A stretch of DNA of 64,000 nucleotides from Polaromonas sp. 39-63-25 (GTDB lineage: Bacteria; Pseudomonadota; Gammaproteobacteria; Burkholderiales; Burkholderiaceae_C), in contig NZ_NCJH01000009.1 of NCBI RefSeq assembly GCF_002278925.1, positions 1-64,000 on the forward strand. The letters run 5' to 3'. Position 1 is the first letter of the stretch. The number at the start of each line of letters is the position of its first letter. Under the pieces are notes generated by a model. That model was given only the letters and a program-made list of their open reading frames with translations. It was not told where the DNA came from and did no database searches. This document shows, in pieces, positions 25,129 through 34,080 of this stretch. The position numbers and the translations under genes were made by a program.

Positions 25129-27444
25129 TCACGCGGCGCGCTGCGGCGGCAAACGCGCTTGCTGGTAGCCGACCTTCCACCAGCCCGGAAACAGCTCGCG
25201 CACCTGCGCCTGCGCATAACGGTCGTCAATCAGGTAAACCACGCCGCTGTCGGACTCGGTGCGGATCACGCGGCCCGCGGCCTGCACCACCTTCTGCAGG
25301 CCGGGGTAGAGGTAGGTGTAGTCGTAACCCTTGCCGAAACTGGCCTCCATGCGCTGGCGGATCTGCTCCGTCACGGGGTTGATCTGCGGCAGCCCCAGCG
25401 TGGCAATGAAGGCGCCGATCAGGCGTTTGCCCGGCAGGTCGATGCCCTCGGCAAACGCGCCGCCGAGCACGGCAAACCCGATGCCATGCGTCTCGGTCGT
25501 GAAGCGTTCGAGAAAGCCGCGCTTGGCGCTTTCCTCCATGCCGCGCGACTGCTCCCAGACCGGAATGGCCGGGTAACGCGCCTTGAACAACTCGGCCAGT
25601 TGCTGCAGGTAGTCGAAGCTGCTGACAAAACTCAGGTAGTTGCCGGGCGCCGCCGCGTATTGCCGGGCCATCAGGTCGACCATGGGTGACAGCGAATGCC
25701 CGCGATGCTGGAAACGCGTGGACACGTCGTCCACCACCTGCACCGACAACTGCTCGGCCCGGAACGGCGAGGCCACATCAATCCAGGCCGTGTCCCCGGG
25801 CAGGCCCAGCATGTCGCTGTAGTAGTGCGCCGGGCTCAGGGTGGCCGAGAACAGCGCCGCCGAACGTGCCGCCGCAAACCTCTGCGACAGAAAACCCGCC
25901 GGCACGACGTTGCGCAGGCACAAGACGGCACCGCCCCCACTGCCCGCAGCGTCGGTGATGTCGAACAGCGAATGGGTATCGAGCAGCTCGGCCATGCGCG
26001 AGAAATGCAGCACCTCGAAGAAAAAGTCCTGCAGCCTGCCGTCTATGCCGGCCGGATGGTCGGCCAGGTGGTCCAGGATGGCGCTGGCCGTCTGCTGCAG
26101 CGCGCCGCGAAAGGCCTGCGGCACCTCGTCGTACACCTGGTAGGCCTCGGCCTGGTCCTGGTGCAGCTCGTACCAGCTGCGCTGCAGGCGGTCCAGCACA
26201 CGTTTGATGGCCACCGGCGCACCCTGCCGCGCCAACGCGAGGCGTGCCGGGTCCAGCTCGGCCGAATACATCTTGCGCGCGCGCTCGACCAGGTTGTGCG
26301 CCTCGTCGACCAGCACGCTGACGCGCCACTGGTTGGCCAGCGTCTGCGCGTACAGCATGGCGTTGATGTCGAAGTAGTAGTTGTAGTCGCCGATGACCAC
26401 ATCGCTCCAGTGCAGCAGGTCCTGGCCGAGGTAATACGGGCAGACCCCGTGCGCCAGCGCCACCTCGCGCAGTGCGCCCTTGTCGAGCGGGCCGACCACA
26501 GCCACGGCAGCACGCCGCGCGGCCGGCAGGCGGTCGTAAAAGCCCTTGGCCAGCGGGCAGGCGTCGCCGTGGCAGGCCTTGTCCGGGTGTTCGCAGGCCT
26601 TGCCCTTGGCCACCAGTTCCAGCACACGCAGCGGCAGCGCCGGCGCGCTGCGCTGGATGCGGGCCACGGCGTCCAGCGCCAGCTGGCGGCCCGGCGTCTT
26701 GGCCGCAAGGAAAAACACCTTGTCGAGCTGCTGCGTCGGACAGGCCTTGAGCAGCGGAAACAGCGTGCCCACGGTTTTGCCGATGCCGGTGGGCGCCTGC
26801 GCCATCAGGCAGCGCCCGCTGCTGGCCGACTTGTAGACCGCTTCGGCCAAATCGCGCTGGCCGGGGCGAAAACTCTCGTGCGGAAAAACCAGGGTCTGCA
26901 GCGCTTCGTTGCGCGCGGCGCGGTGGGCCATCTCCTGGCGGGCCCAGTCGAGAAAATGGTCGCACTGTTCTTCAAAAAAAACTTCCAGCTCGGCGGCGCT
27001 GAAGGCTTCGGTCAGCAGGGTTTCATCCTGCGTGGCGATGTTGAAATACACCAGCGCCAGCTTGACCTGGGCCAAGCCTTCCTTCTGGCAGAGCAGGTGA
27101 CCGTAGACCTTGAGCTGCGCCCAGTGCAGATGCCGGTGGTTGGCGCGCATGGCCTCCAGATCGCCGCGGAAGGTCTTGACCTCTTCGAGCTGGCCGAGTT
27201 CGGGGTCGTAGCCGTCAGCGCGGCCGCGCACCAGCAAGTCTTTGTAGACGCCGCTCAGGCTGACTTCGGTCTGGTAATGCGCCGGCCGGCGCATCGCCAC
27301 CATGCGGTGGCCCGCCATGCCTTCGAGGGCCGACGGCGAGGGCGTGAAGCGCACATCGAGGTCGCCGAGTTTGGCCGTGAATTCACACAGCGCACGCACG
27401 GCGACAACATAGCGCTTGTCGTCCTGGTTGCCGGGAGTGCTCAT
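25129..27444 (-). CDS. Rad3/XPD-type Fe-S DNA helicase with N-terminal PD-(D/E)XK nuclease domain
   Basis: This 771-residue protein starts at the ATG at 27444. Residues 60-115 carry a Cas4/RecB-like nuclease motif set: D77 (GRADG), E88-V-K90 and Q110-x3-Y114. The helicase part has Walker A APTGIGKT (217-224) and DEAH (380-383). Cysteines C284, C291, C296 and C335 sit between motifs Ia and II as in XPD/DinG proteins and should bind a 4Fe-4S cluster. It probably unwinds and trims DNA ends or flaps in repair. It stands alone between the LuxR gene and the hydrolase gene. Confidence 0.9.
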   Translation of the reverse strand: MSTPGNQDDKRYVVAVRALCEFTAKLGDLDVRFTPSPSALEGMAGHRMVAMRRPAHYQTEVSLSGVYKDLLVRGRADGYDPELGQLEEVKTFRGDLEAMRANHRHLHWAQLKVYGHLLCQKEGLAQVKLALVYFNIATQDETLLTEAFSAAELEVFFEEQCDHFLDWARQEMAHRAARNEALQTLVFPHESFRPGQRDLAEAVYKSASSGRCLMAQAPTGIGKTVGTLFPLLKACPTQQLDKVFFLAAKTPGRQLALDAVARIQRSAPALPLRVLELVAKGKACEHPDKACHGDACPLAKGFYDRLPAARRAAVAVVGPLDKGALREVALAHGVCPYYLGQDLLHWSDVVIGDYNYYFDINAMLYAQTLANQWRVSVLVDEAHNLVERARKMYSAELDPARLALARQGAPVAIKRVLDRLQRSWYELHQDQAEAYQVYDEVPQAFRGALQQTASAILDHLADHPAGIDGRLQDFFFEVLHFSRMAELLDTHSLFDITDAAGSGGGAVLCLRNVVPAGFLSQRFAAARSAALFSATLSPAHYYSDMLGLPGDTAWIDVASPFRAEQLSVQVVDDVSTRFQHRGHSLSPMVDLMARQYAAAPGNYLSFVSSFDYLQQLAELFKARYPAIPVWEQSRGMEESAKRGFLERFTTETHGIGFAVLGGAFAEGIDLPGKRLIGAFIATLGLPQINPVTEQIRQRMEASFGKGYDYTYLYPGLQKVVQAAGRVIRTESDSGVVYLIDDRYAQAQVRELFPGWWKVGYQQARLPPQRAA

Positions 27445-27553
27445 GGGGAAAAGGCGTGGTGAATGCCGGGCTGTATAAATAACCAGCATTGTAGCCAGAC
27501 CAGGCTGTTTCAAGGCCCACTGCAATCCCCGCCCTCAAGCCGCGCCAACGTTT

Positions 27554-28399
27554 CTAGTTCGCTTTCAAGAAGTCGAGCGTGCGTCGCATGGCGTCGGCGG
27601 TGACTGAGCTGCTTCTCACATAACCGCGCCTCGCGTTGCTTTTGTCCCAGGCATGCGTGGCGTCGGGATAGACGTGCCAGGAAACAGGTTTGCCCGCTGC
27701 CTTCATTTCATCCAGTCTGGGGAAGCAGTCTTTGATCGGCGTTTCGCTGTCACCCGCCGCCATGAGCAGCAGCACCGGCTTGTCGGTATCGGTCCGCAAT
27801 AGATTCCAGGCGGGATGGAACGCGCTGGGCTTGAAAGTGCAGGCGCCGTACCAGCCCACGGAAGCATTGAAGCGGTGTTTCACCTGAAGCATGGAAGCCA
27901 CCTCGGGGCTGCCGGCAACGGCGGCGGCAAAACTCCCGAGGGAAAATCCCACCAGGTAAACCCTGGACGGGTCAACCTCAGGCATGCCTTTGAGATGCGC
28001 CAATGCGTCGAAGGTGTCCTTGTAGACCCGCGTGGCATTCACGCCCGCTGGCTTGCAGAAAGTGAAATGGTTTCTTGAGGTGTAAGAGTCCAGCACCAGG
28101 ACGATATAACCAGCGTCAAGAATTTCCTTGGCGCGTTCATAGATATGGGGTTCAATCCCGCCGCAGGTATGCGCAACGACAACCGCAGGAAACGTACCGG
28201 GCCCCGCAGGCTTGAAAATGTTGTTTCCGGTAGCGCTGGGGACGCTCCATTCAGTGGCCGCTGCGGGAAACACCAGATTGGGATAATCGGCCACCTTGGT
28301 TCTGAACCATTCGGCAGGCTGCGCAAATGCGGAAACGGGGAGTGCCCCTGCGATGGCGACCGCCATAAAACAGGCAAAACCCGCAACTTTTTCAAACAT
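27554..28399 (-). CDS. Secreted dienelactone hydrolase family protein
   Basis: This 281-residue alpha/beta hydrolase starts at the ATG at 28399, which is preceded by a GGGAGG ribosome site. A signal peptide ends near VSAFAQP. The nucleophile elbow is VGFSLGSFAAA. Downstream elements include LLMAAGDSETP (Asp region) and DATHAWDK with the likely catalytic His. The intact signal peptide points to a periplasmic location, unusual for classical cytoplasmic dienelactone hydrolases. The substrate cannot be read from the sequence. Confidence 0.85.
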   Translation of the reverse strand: MFEKVAGFACFMAVAIAGALPVSAFAQPAEWFRTKVADYPNLVFPAAATEWSVPSATGNNIFKPAGPGTFPAVVVAHTCGGIEPHIYERAKEILDAGYIVLVLDSYTSRNHFTFCKPAGVNATRVYKDTFDALAHLKGMPEVDPSRVYLVGFSLGSFAAAVAGSPEVASMLQVKHRFNASVGWYGACTFKPSAFHPAWNLLRTDTDKPVLLLMAAGDSETPIKDCFPRLDEMKAAGKPVSWHVYPDATHAWDKSNARRGYVRSSSVTADAMRRTLDFLKAN

Positions 28400-28526
28400 A
28401 AATTCCCTCCCCGAAAAAAGGACGATAACAAATGTCGCCTTGGTTGCAAAGCTCGGGAAAAAGCCTTTCGCCAGAGGCAGTGCGCCAGGAAGACAACCCT
28501 TTGCCCCGCAGGCGCACCTTCGGGAA

Positions 28527-28952
28527 CTACTTCCCGTTCCAGAACTTCTGCATCTCGACAAACAAAAAGGACGCCGTCCAGGTGATCAGCACCAGCCCGG
28601 TCAAGGACTCGATGCCCGTCAGGAAGCGCAGGTCACCGGTGGGCTGGATGTCGCCGAAACCCAGCGTGGTGAAGGTCGTGAAGGAAAAATACACGCAGTC
28701 CATCAGGCTGCCATTGAAGTTTCCCGTCAGGCCGCCCCATGTCTCGGCGTGATGAATGAAATAGTAGGCGAAGGCAAACACCCAGACCTCCACCGCGTGG
28801 GCCAGCAGCGCACCGCCGACGCCCAGCAGGATGCGCAGGCGATGCCGGATCTTCACCCGGGCGAGCAGCAAGGTCAGCCGCAGCAGGCATTCGTAGTGAA
28901 TGATCACGGCGATGGACACGACGGCAATATTGGCCAGGACCACAGTGAGCAC
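28527..28952 (-). CDS. Two-TM ion channel protein (TLGFGD filter)
   Basis: This 141-residue membrane protein has a pore loop with FTTFTTLGFGDIQP, matching the potassium-channel filter T-x-G-[YF]-G-D. Hydrophobic helices lie at about 3-30, 42-70 and 105-135. The start is a GTG at 28952 with AAGGG just upstream. No cytoplasmic gating domain is present. It is probably a small potassium or cation channel of the Ion_trans_2 family. Confidence 0.85.
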   Translation of the reverse strand: MLTVVLANIAVVSIAVIIHYECLLRLTLLLARVKIRHRLRILLGVGGALLAHAVEVWVFAFAYYFIHHAETWGGLTGNFNGSLMDCVYFSFTTFTTLGFGDIQPTGDLRFLTGIESLTGLVLITWTASFLFVEMQKFWNGK

Positions 28953-29062
28953 GGTTACCCTTCAAACGCTTGTTGGGAAAAAGCGGGCGCCATCACCCCG
29001 CCGAAAAGTGGGGGAAGGCGGTGCACCGCAGCTGGTCCAACTATAAGCCGCGCAGCGGCCTG

Positions 29063-30619
29063 TCAGGCGGCGCGCCCGGGCGCGATCAGCGCGTCCAGCA
29101 CCCCCGCGTCGAAATTCCGCCCGATGTAGTCGGCCAGCCCCTCAAACACCGACTCCAGCGTCGGCGTGCTGGCCCCGAACAGCGCTTGCAACACGGCCGG
29201 GTCTTCAAACAGTCCGTGCAGGTAGACGCCCAGTACATGGCCGCTGCCGTTTTGCCAGGCCAGCCCAGCGGGCAGCACGGCGTGCGCCACATCGCCAGCC
29301 GCGGCCATGGCGCTGTGCGGCGCGGTCTGTCCGTGATGGATTTCGTAGCCCTGCACCTCCACACCCGACAAGGCCGCCCAGGGCCCGGCAACCGACGCAA
29401 AACGCGCCCGCCGGTGCTGCACGGTCTTGTCGGCTTCGAACAGCGTGACCACCGGCAGCAGTCCCAGGCCGGGTCCGTTGCCGTCGATGCCGTGCGGATC
29501 GATCAGCGCTTCGCCCAGCATCTGCAGTCCGCCGCAAATGCCGAGCACCGCCCCGCCGCGCCCGGCGTGCGCGGCAATCGCACTGTCCAGCCCCCGATCG
29601 CGCAGCCAGGCCAGGTCGCCACTCGTGTGTTTGGAGCCGGGCAGGATGATCCAGTCGGAGGCCGCAAGACCCGCCAGCTCGCCCGGACTGCGCACCCACT
29701 TCAGGCGGATGCCCGGCACATTCTTGAGCGGCTGGAATTCGTCGAGGTTGCTGATGCGCGGGTAGGCAATCACCGCCACCGTTCGGGTCACGTGGCCGGT
29801 GGCCTGGCTTCTGTCGTCGAAGACACCGTCTTCCTCGGGCAGGCCGTGTTGCCACCACATCGGCAAGGTCGCCACCGTGGGCACGCCGGTCAGGTCCTGC
29901 AGCATCTGCGGGCCGGGGGCGAGCAGGCTGGCGTCGCCGCGGAACTTGTTGAGCACGAACCCCCTGATCAGCCGGCGCTCCGCTTCGTCGAGCATGGCCC
30001 AGGTGCCGTAGAGGTGCGCAAAGGCGCCGCCGCGGTCGATGTCGGTGACCAGCAGGCAGGCCGCATTGGCGTGTTGCGCGACCCGCATGTTGACGATGTC
30101 GCTGTCCTTGAGGTTGATCTCGGCCGGCGAACCCGCGCCTTCAATCACGACGACGTCGTTTTCTTCCAGCAGCTCGTCGAGGGCCTGCGCGATGACCGGC
30201 CAGACCGAGGCGCTGCGGCCGCGCCAGGCCATGCGCGACAGTTCGGCGTTGACCTGGCCCATCAGGATCACCTGGCTGTGCGTGTCTTTTTCGGGCTTGA
30301 GCAGCAGCGGGTTCATGCGGACTTCAGGGACCGCTTTTGCCGCCAGCGCTTGAAAATATTGCGCGCTGCCGATCTCGCCACCGGCAGACCAATTTTCCGC
30401 CGGGGCGCCCCAAGGAAAATTAGCCCCCTCGGGGGGCAGCGACGACACGCCAGTGCGGAGCGTGGGGGCCACTACCCTGGCGTTGTTGCTCATGTTCTGC
30501 GCCTTGAAGGGCGCGACCTTCAGGCCCTGCCTGGCGTAGTAGCGGCACAGCGCGGTGGTCAGCCAGCTTTTGCCGGCACCGCTGGTGGTACCCAGAACCA
30601 TCACGCTTCTGGCCGTCAT
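29063..30619 (-). CDS. cobQ: Cobyric acid synthase with repeat-derived insertion
   Basis: This is a 518-residue glutamine-dependent amidotransferase that amidates adenosylcobyrinate a,c-diamide at four side chains. The ATG at 30619 overlaps the cobC stop by 4 bp. The P-loop region is VLGTTSGAGKSWLTTALCR, and the C-terminal class I glutaminase has catalytic Cys in GICGGLQMLG. After NMSNNARVVA, homologues continue straight into GGEIGSAQ. Here 28 extra residues (about 51-78, containing SLPPEGANFPWGAP) are encoded by a GC-rich interspersed repeat. It is the last gene of the cobalamin operon. Confidence 0.95.
   Translation of the reverse strand: MTARSVMVLGTTSGAGKSWLTTALCRYYARQGLKVAPFKAQNMSNNARVVAPTLRTGVSSLPPEGANFPWGAPAENWSAGGEIGSAQYFQALAAKAVPEVRMNPLLLKPEKDTHSQVILMGQVNAELSRMAWRGRSASVWPVIAQALDELLEENDVVVIEGAGSPAEINLKDSDIVNMRVAQHANAACLLVTDIDRGGAFAHLYGTWAMLDEAERRLIRGFVLNKFRGDASLLAPGPQMLQDLTGVPTVATLPMWWQHGLPEEDGVFDDRSQATGHVTRTVAVIAYPRISNLDEFQPLKNVPGIRLKWVRSPGELAGLAASDWIILPGSKHTSGDLAWLRDRGLDSAIAAHAGRGGAVLGICGGLQMLGEALIDPHGIDGNGPGLGLLPVVTLFEADKTVQHRRARFASVAGPWAALSGVEVQGYEIHHGQTAPHSAMAAAGDVAHAVLPAGLAWQNGSGHVLGVYLHGLFEDPAVLQALFGASTPTLESVFEGLADYIGRNFDAGVLDALIAPGRAA
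30383..30466 (-). repeat. Interspersed repeat family Q, copy 1, in frame inside cobQ
   Basis: Read on the minus strand it has the blocks CCCCCACGCT, CTGCCCCCCGAGGGGGC and TTTTCCTTGGGGCG. The same blocks occur at 50588-50657 inside the AraC-type gene, and the first two at 48271-48362 between genes. Here the insert is exactly 84 nt (28 codons). It is bordered by GCC on both sides and leaves the cobQ frame intact. Confidence 0.85.
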
Positions 30620-31632
30620 GTTGCTTTCCTGATGATGTGTTGCCACGCATTGTGCAATGCGTCCTGTGCCGCCGGCGCCAACACGCCCATGCGTACCTGC
30701 CCCGGCAAACCGAAGGACGTGGTGTCGCGCAGCTTGATGCCCTGCCCCCGCAGTTCGGCCAGCAGCTGCTGCAGAGGCATGCCGTGCGGTAGCAGCGGCC
30801 GCGCGCAGAAAAAATTCGCGGCGCTGGGCAGACAAGTCCATCCCATGACTTCGCACAGCGCGATCTGCCGGGCTTTCCATTCGCGCAACGTGGCCAGGCT
30901 GGCGGCCAGCCAGGCTTGCACCTCGGGCGTGGTCCAGGCCTGCAGCATGGCCACGCCATGCGCACCGACCGGCCATGACGGCGCCAGCTGGTCGAGTTGC
31001 ACCAAAACATCGCCGGCATGGGGTGGCGCGATCACATAGGCGGCACGCACGCCGGTCAGGCCCAGCGCCTTGTTCGGTGTCCAGAGTTGCCAGAAATTTT
31101 GCAGTGCCGCGTCGGACAGCGCCAGGGTGCCTTCAAGCCGCAGCGGTTCGTAGGCGCGGTCCAGCACACACAATGCCGACGGATCGGCCAGTTGATCAAG
31201 GGCTGGATGCGCCGCACCCAGCGGGCTGGAGGGGTCGCAGGCCCAGCGCAGTTGCGCGTGTTGCGCATGCGCGGCCACCGACAGCTTCCACGCCTGCGCA
31301 GCCTGCGCGTAGTCGCCATAACTGTGTGGCGGCAACCAGACCGCCTTGGCGCCGCGCTGCACCGCCAGCGCGGTGATGCGAAAGATGAACTCGCTGGCGC
31401 TGGCCGCCAGCAGCACACGCTGCACGTCAACCCCGTGGAAGGCAGCGAGCTGCCGGCGCAAGGCGACGTATCCGGCATCGGGGTAGCGGCTCGCGTCGGC
31501 CTGCTGCACCGCCGCCAGCGCCGCTGGGCACGGGCCGCAGGCGTGGCTGTTGGTCGAAAAATCAAACAGCGGCACACCGGCAGCGTCGGGGCCGCCGTGC
31601 ACCCGCGTGAAAACCGGCGCGACGTGACTCAT
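30616..31632 (-). CDS. cobC: Threonine-phosphate decarboxylase-like PLP enzyme
   Basis: This is a 338-residue class I/II aminotransferase-fold protein starting at the ATG at 31632, which overlaps the cobD stop (ATGA). The features are FDFSTNSHACGPCPAAL near the N-terminus, VLDRAYEPLRL, PLP lysine in TPNKALGLTGVRAAY and the GLPGQVRMGVL end. In B12 synthesis this family makes (R)-1-amino-2-propanol phosphate from threonine phosphate, feeding CobD. The context between cobD and cobQ fits that role. Confidence 0.9.
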   Translation of the reverse strand: MSHVAPVFTRVHGGPDAAGVPLFDFSTNSHACGPCPAALAAVQQADASRYPDAGYVALRRQLAAFHGVDVQRVLLAASASEFIFRITALAVQRGAKAVWLPPHSYGDYAQAAQAWKLSVAAHAQHAQLRWACDPSSPLGAAHPALDQLADPSALCVLDRAYEPLRLEGTLALSDAALQNFWQLWTPNKALGLTGVRAAYVIAPPHAGDVLVQLDQLAPSWPVGAHGVAMLQAWTTPEVQAWLAASLATLREWKARQIALCEVMGWTCLPSAANFFCARPLLPHGMPLQQLLAELRGQGIKLRDTTSFGLPGQVRMGVLAPAAQDALHNAWQHIIRKAT

Positions 31633-32684
31633 GGGGTCAGCGTCCATGCCACTCCGATCGCTATCAGAAAGATAGCTGTCTTCGCAGACAGCAAAAGGGC
31701 AAACACCGTTTTTGATGCGTAACGCTGGGCCAGGGCGGTGTCTTCGGGCAGCGGTGGCCGCCCCGCCGCGTTGAGTATGTAGATGCCGGGTTTGCGCAGG
31801 CTGACCCCGAGGGCCAGAGCCATGGCCGCCATCGGCCAGCCGCTGTTGGGCGAAGGCGTCTTCGCAGCTTCCCGGCGCAACGCACCGGTCGGCAGGCCAC
31901 GCGCCACCCCGGCCAGCAGCCAGGCCGTCAGGCGCGCCGGCAGCCAGGACAAGACGTCGTCGGCACGCGCCGCCCACTTGCCGGCCCACTCCCAGTGCCG
32001 GCCGCGATGTATGCCGCGGTAACCCCACATCGCATCGGCGGTGTTGGCGAAACGGTAGATGGCGGCGCCGGGCAGGCCGAACAGCACAAACCAGAAAATC
32101 GGCGCCACCACCGAGTCGTTGAGGTTTTCGGCGAGTGACTCGATCGCGCTTTCCCGCACCTCGCTTTCGCTGAGCAGCGCGGTGTCGCGGCTGACCAGCC
32201 AGGACAGGCGCTCGCGCCCGGCCGCCAGCGATTGCTGCAGCGCGGCCTCGACCGCGCCGACCTCGTCGTGCAGCATGCGCCAGGACAGCAGGGTCTTGAG
32301 CACCCAGCCCATCAGTACCACCACCAGCAACGCGGCTAGCGCTGTTTCCGGACCGGGCGCTGCGACGAGGCGGGCGAGCTGCGCGAGGGCCAGCGCCTGC
32401 AGCCCCCAGGCCAGTGCGCCCACCACCCCCACGCCCAGCCACCAGGCCAGGGCACCGGACACAAAGGCCGGCGCTGGCGGCAAGGAAGAAACGACAGGTC
32501 CGCAAGCCTCGAGGTAACGCCCCATCGCCACCACCGGGTGCCAGGCGGCGCGCGGCTCGCCCCAGCGCGCGTCAATCCACAGGGCCAGCAGCAATACCAG
32601 CACGAAGGCCAGCACCCATGCCACGCAGGCTGCCAGCGCGGCCAGGCTCTGCACCGCCTGAAAACTGTCCCAGGCCAGCAGCAT
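31629..32684 (-). CDS. cobD: Adenosylcobinamide-phosphate synthase
   Basis: This 351-residue integral membrane protein of the CobD/CbiB family attaches aminopropanol (phosphate) to adenosylcobyric acid. Diagnostic segments are WHPVVAMGRYLEA, ESLAENLNDSVVAPIFW and YRFANTADAMWGYR. The start lies 2 bp from cobO, and the stop overlaps cobC. Residues from about 323 to 342 (FALLLSAKTAIFLIAI) are encoded by a copy of the R-family repeat lying antisense to the gene. Confidence 0.94.
   Translation of the reverse strand: MLLAWDSFQAVQSLAALAACVAWVLAFVLVLLLALWIDARWGEPRAAWHPVVAMGRYLEACGPVVSSLPPAPAFVSGALAWWLGVGVVGALAWGLQALALAQLARLVAAPGPETALAALLVVVLMGWVLKTLLSWRMLHDEVGAVEAALQQSLAAGRERLSWLVSRDTALLSESEVRESAIESLAENLNDSVVAPIFWFVLFGLPGAAIYRFANTADAMWGYRGIHRGRHWEWAGKWAARADDVLSWLPARLTAWLLAGVARGLPTGALRREAAKTPSPNSGWPMAAMALALGVSLRKPGIYILNAAGRPPLPEDTALAQRYASKTVFALLLSAKTAIFLIAIGVAWTLTP
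31660..31717 (+). repeat. Interspersed repeat family R, copy 2 (inside cobD, antisense)
   Basis: The blocks are GCTATCAGAAAGATAGCTG, TTCGCAGA, GGGCAAACACC and TTTTTGATG. It lies within the last 30 codons of cobD on the opposite strand. In the gene's direction it reads as a hydrophobic segment, so the membrane protein tolerates it. Confidence 0.65.
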
Positions 32685-32686
32685 CT

Positions 32687-33268
32687 TCAGTCTTCGATGC
32701 CGCGCTGCGCTGGTATGCCAGCGTTGAAGGCGTGTTTGACCTTGCTCATCTCGGTCACGGTGTCGGCCAGTTCGATGATTTCGGGCGGGCAGCGCCGGCC
32801 AGTGATGACCACATGCACGTCTTTCGGCCTGTCCTTCAGGGTCTGCAGCACATCGGCCAGCGGCATCCAGCCGTAGATCAGCGGGTAGGTCAGCTCGTCG
32901 AGCACCACCATGAAGTTGTCGCCGCTCAAAATGGCCGCTTTGGCTTTTTCCCAGCCGGTGCGCGCCAGCTGGGCCGAATGCTCCAGGTCCTGGCTTTTCC
33001 AGCTGAAGCCGTCACCCAGGCCTTCGATCGGAATGCCCAGTTGCTCGAACATGCGGTGCTCGCCGAAACGTGCGCTCGGCACTTTCATGAACTGGAAAAT
33101 CTTCACGGACTTGCCATGCACATGGTGGCGGCCATGCGCGCGCAGCGCCAGGCCAAATGCGGCCGTGCTTTTGCCTTTGCCGTCGCCGGTGTTGACGATC
33201 AGCAGGCCGCGGCGTTCGCCCTCGGGCTTGTCGTAAGGCTTGTCGGTCGGGGGTGTTTCGATGTGCAT
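32687..33268 (-). CDS. cobO: Cob(I)yrinic acid a,c-diamide adenosyltransferase
   Basis: This is a 193-residue CobA/CobO/BtuR-type protein starting at the ATG at 33268. The P-loop is [19 protein letters not shown]. Further signatures are [25 protein letters not shown] and [22 protein letters not shown]. It adds the 5'-deoxyadenosyl group to cobalt, using ATP, and serves both synthesis and salvage. It sits between the B12 ABC ATPase gene (17 bp) and cobD (2 bp). Confidence 0.95.
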   Translation of the reverse strand: MHIETPPTDKPYDKPEGERRGLLIVNTGDGKGKSTAAFGLALRAHGRHHVHGKSVKIFQFMKVPSARFGEHRMFEQLGIPIEGLGDGFSWKSQDLEHSAQLARTGWEKAKAAILSGDNFMVVLDELTYPLIYGWMPLADVLQTLKDRPKDVHVVITGRRCPPEIIELADTVTEMSKVKHAFNAGIPAQRGIED

Positions 33269-33285
33269 GGACGGTCTTCTCTTGG

Positions 33286-34080
33286 TTATATCTTCGGCAC
33301 GGCCAGCCACTGGCCGGCCAGCTGGTGCACGGCGATGCGCTGGTCAAACACCGCTTCGAGCGCGCGATGCGTGGCCGCGTCGCCGCAGGCGCCCTGGTGA
33401 ACGATGCGGCCCTGGTCCATCAGCACCAGCTCATCGGCCTGCAGTGCAAACGAGATTTCATGCAGCACGCTGATGACGGTTTTGCCGTCGGCCACCAGCG
33501 CACGCACCATCAGCAGCCAGTCGGTCTGGTGCGGCGGGTCGAGGTTGGCCAGCGGCTCGTCCATCAGCAGCACCTGCGCCTCCACCGCCAGCGCACGCGC
33601 GAGCAACACGCGCTGGCGCTCGCCGCCCGAGAGCTGGCCGAGGGCGCGTGCGCGCCAGTCCCAGGCCTGCGTGGCACGCAGGGCGCGTTCGACGGCGGCA
33701 TGGTCGGCGGCGCTGGGCGGCGCCAGCCAGGCCTGGTGCGGCAGGCGGCCCAGCATGGCCACGTCGTAAGCCGTCAGGTCGTCGGCCGAACTTTCGTTCT
33801 GGCCCAGCCAGGACAGCTGCTGCGCACGCTGGCGACCCCGCAGGCGGGCCAGCGGCTGGCCCAGCAAGGCGACTTCGCCATGGTGCGGCAGCAGGCCGGC
33901 CAGCACCTTGAGCAGGGTGGACTTGCCGGCGCCGTTGGGGCCGACGATGCTGGTCCAGCGCGCGGCCGGCAGCGCCAACGAGATGTCGTGCAGGACCTCG
34001 ACATGTCCGAGGCTGGCCCTGATGGCGCGGGCGTTTATAGCTACTGAATCCATAGCAACTGAAGAGCTGTTTGGCATCAC
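33286..34080 (-). CDS. btuD: B12/siderophore-type ABC transporter ATPase
   Basis: This is a 264-residue ATPase with Walker [11 protein letters not shown]-loop GQNESS, signature LSGGERQR, Walker [13 protein letters not shown] and the H-loop VLHEISFA. Its start overlaps the permease stop (ATGA). With the adjacent permease and receptor it forms a BtuCDF-like importer in a riboswitch-controlled operon, so cobalamin or cobinamide is the likely cargo. Confidence 0.92.
   Translation of the reverse strand: MMPNSSSVAMDSVAINARAIRASLGHVEVLHDISLALPAARWTSIVGPNGAGKSTLLKVLAGLLPHHGEVALLGQPLARLRGRQRAQQLSWLGQNESSADDLTAYDVAMLGRLPHQAWLAPPSAADHAAVERALRATQAWDWRARALGQLSGGERQRVLLARALAVEAQVLLMDEPLANLDPPHQTDWLLMVRALVADGKTVISVLHEISFALQADELVLMDQGRIVHQGACGDAATHRALEAVFDQRIAVHQLAGQWLAVPKI

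Noticed and set aside
34034-34060. Possible ninth copy of the R-family repeat at the start of btuD
   Set aside because: Only the head (GCTACTGAATCCATAGC) matches. The GGGCT...T-run part is missing, so it is noted only as a possible fragment.
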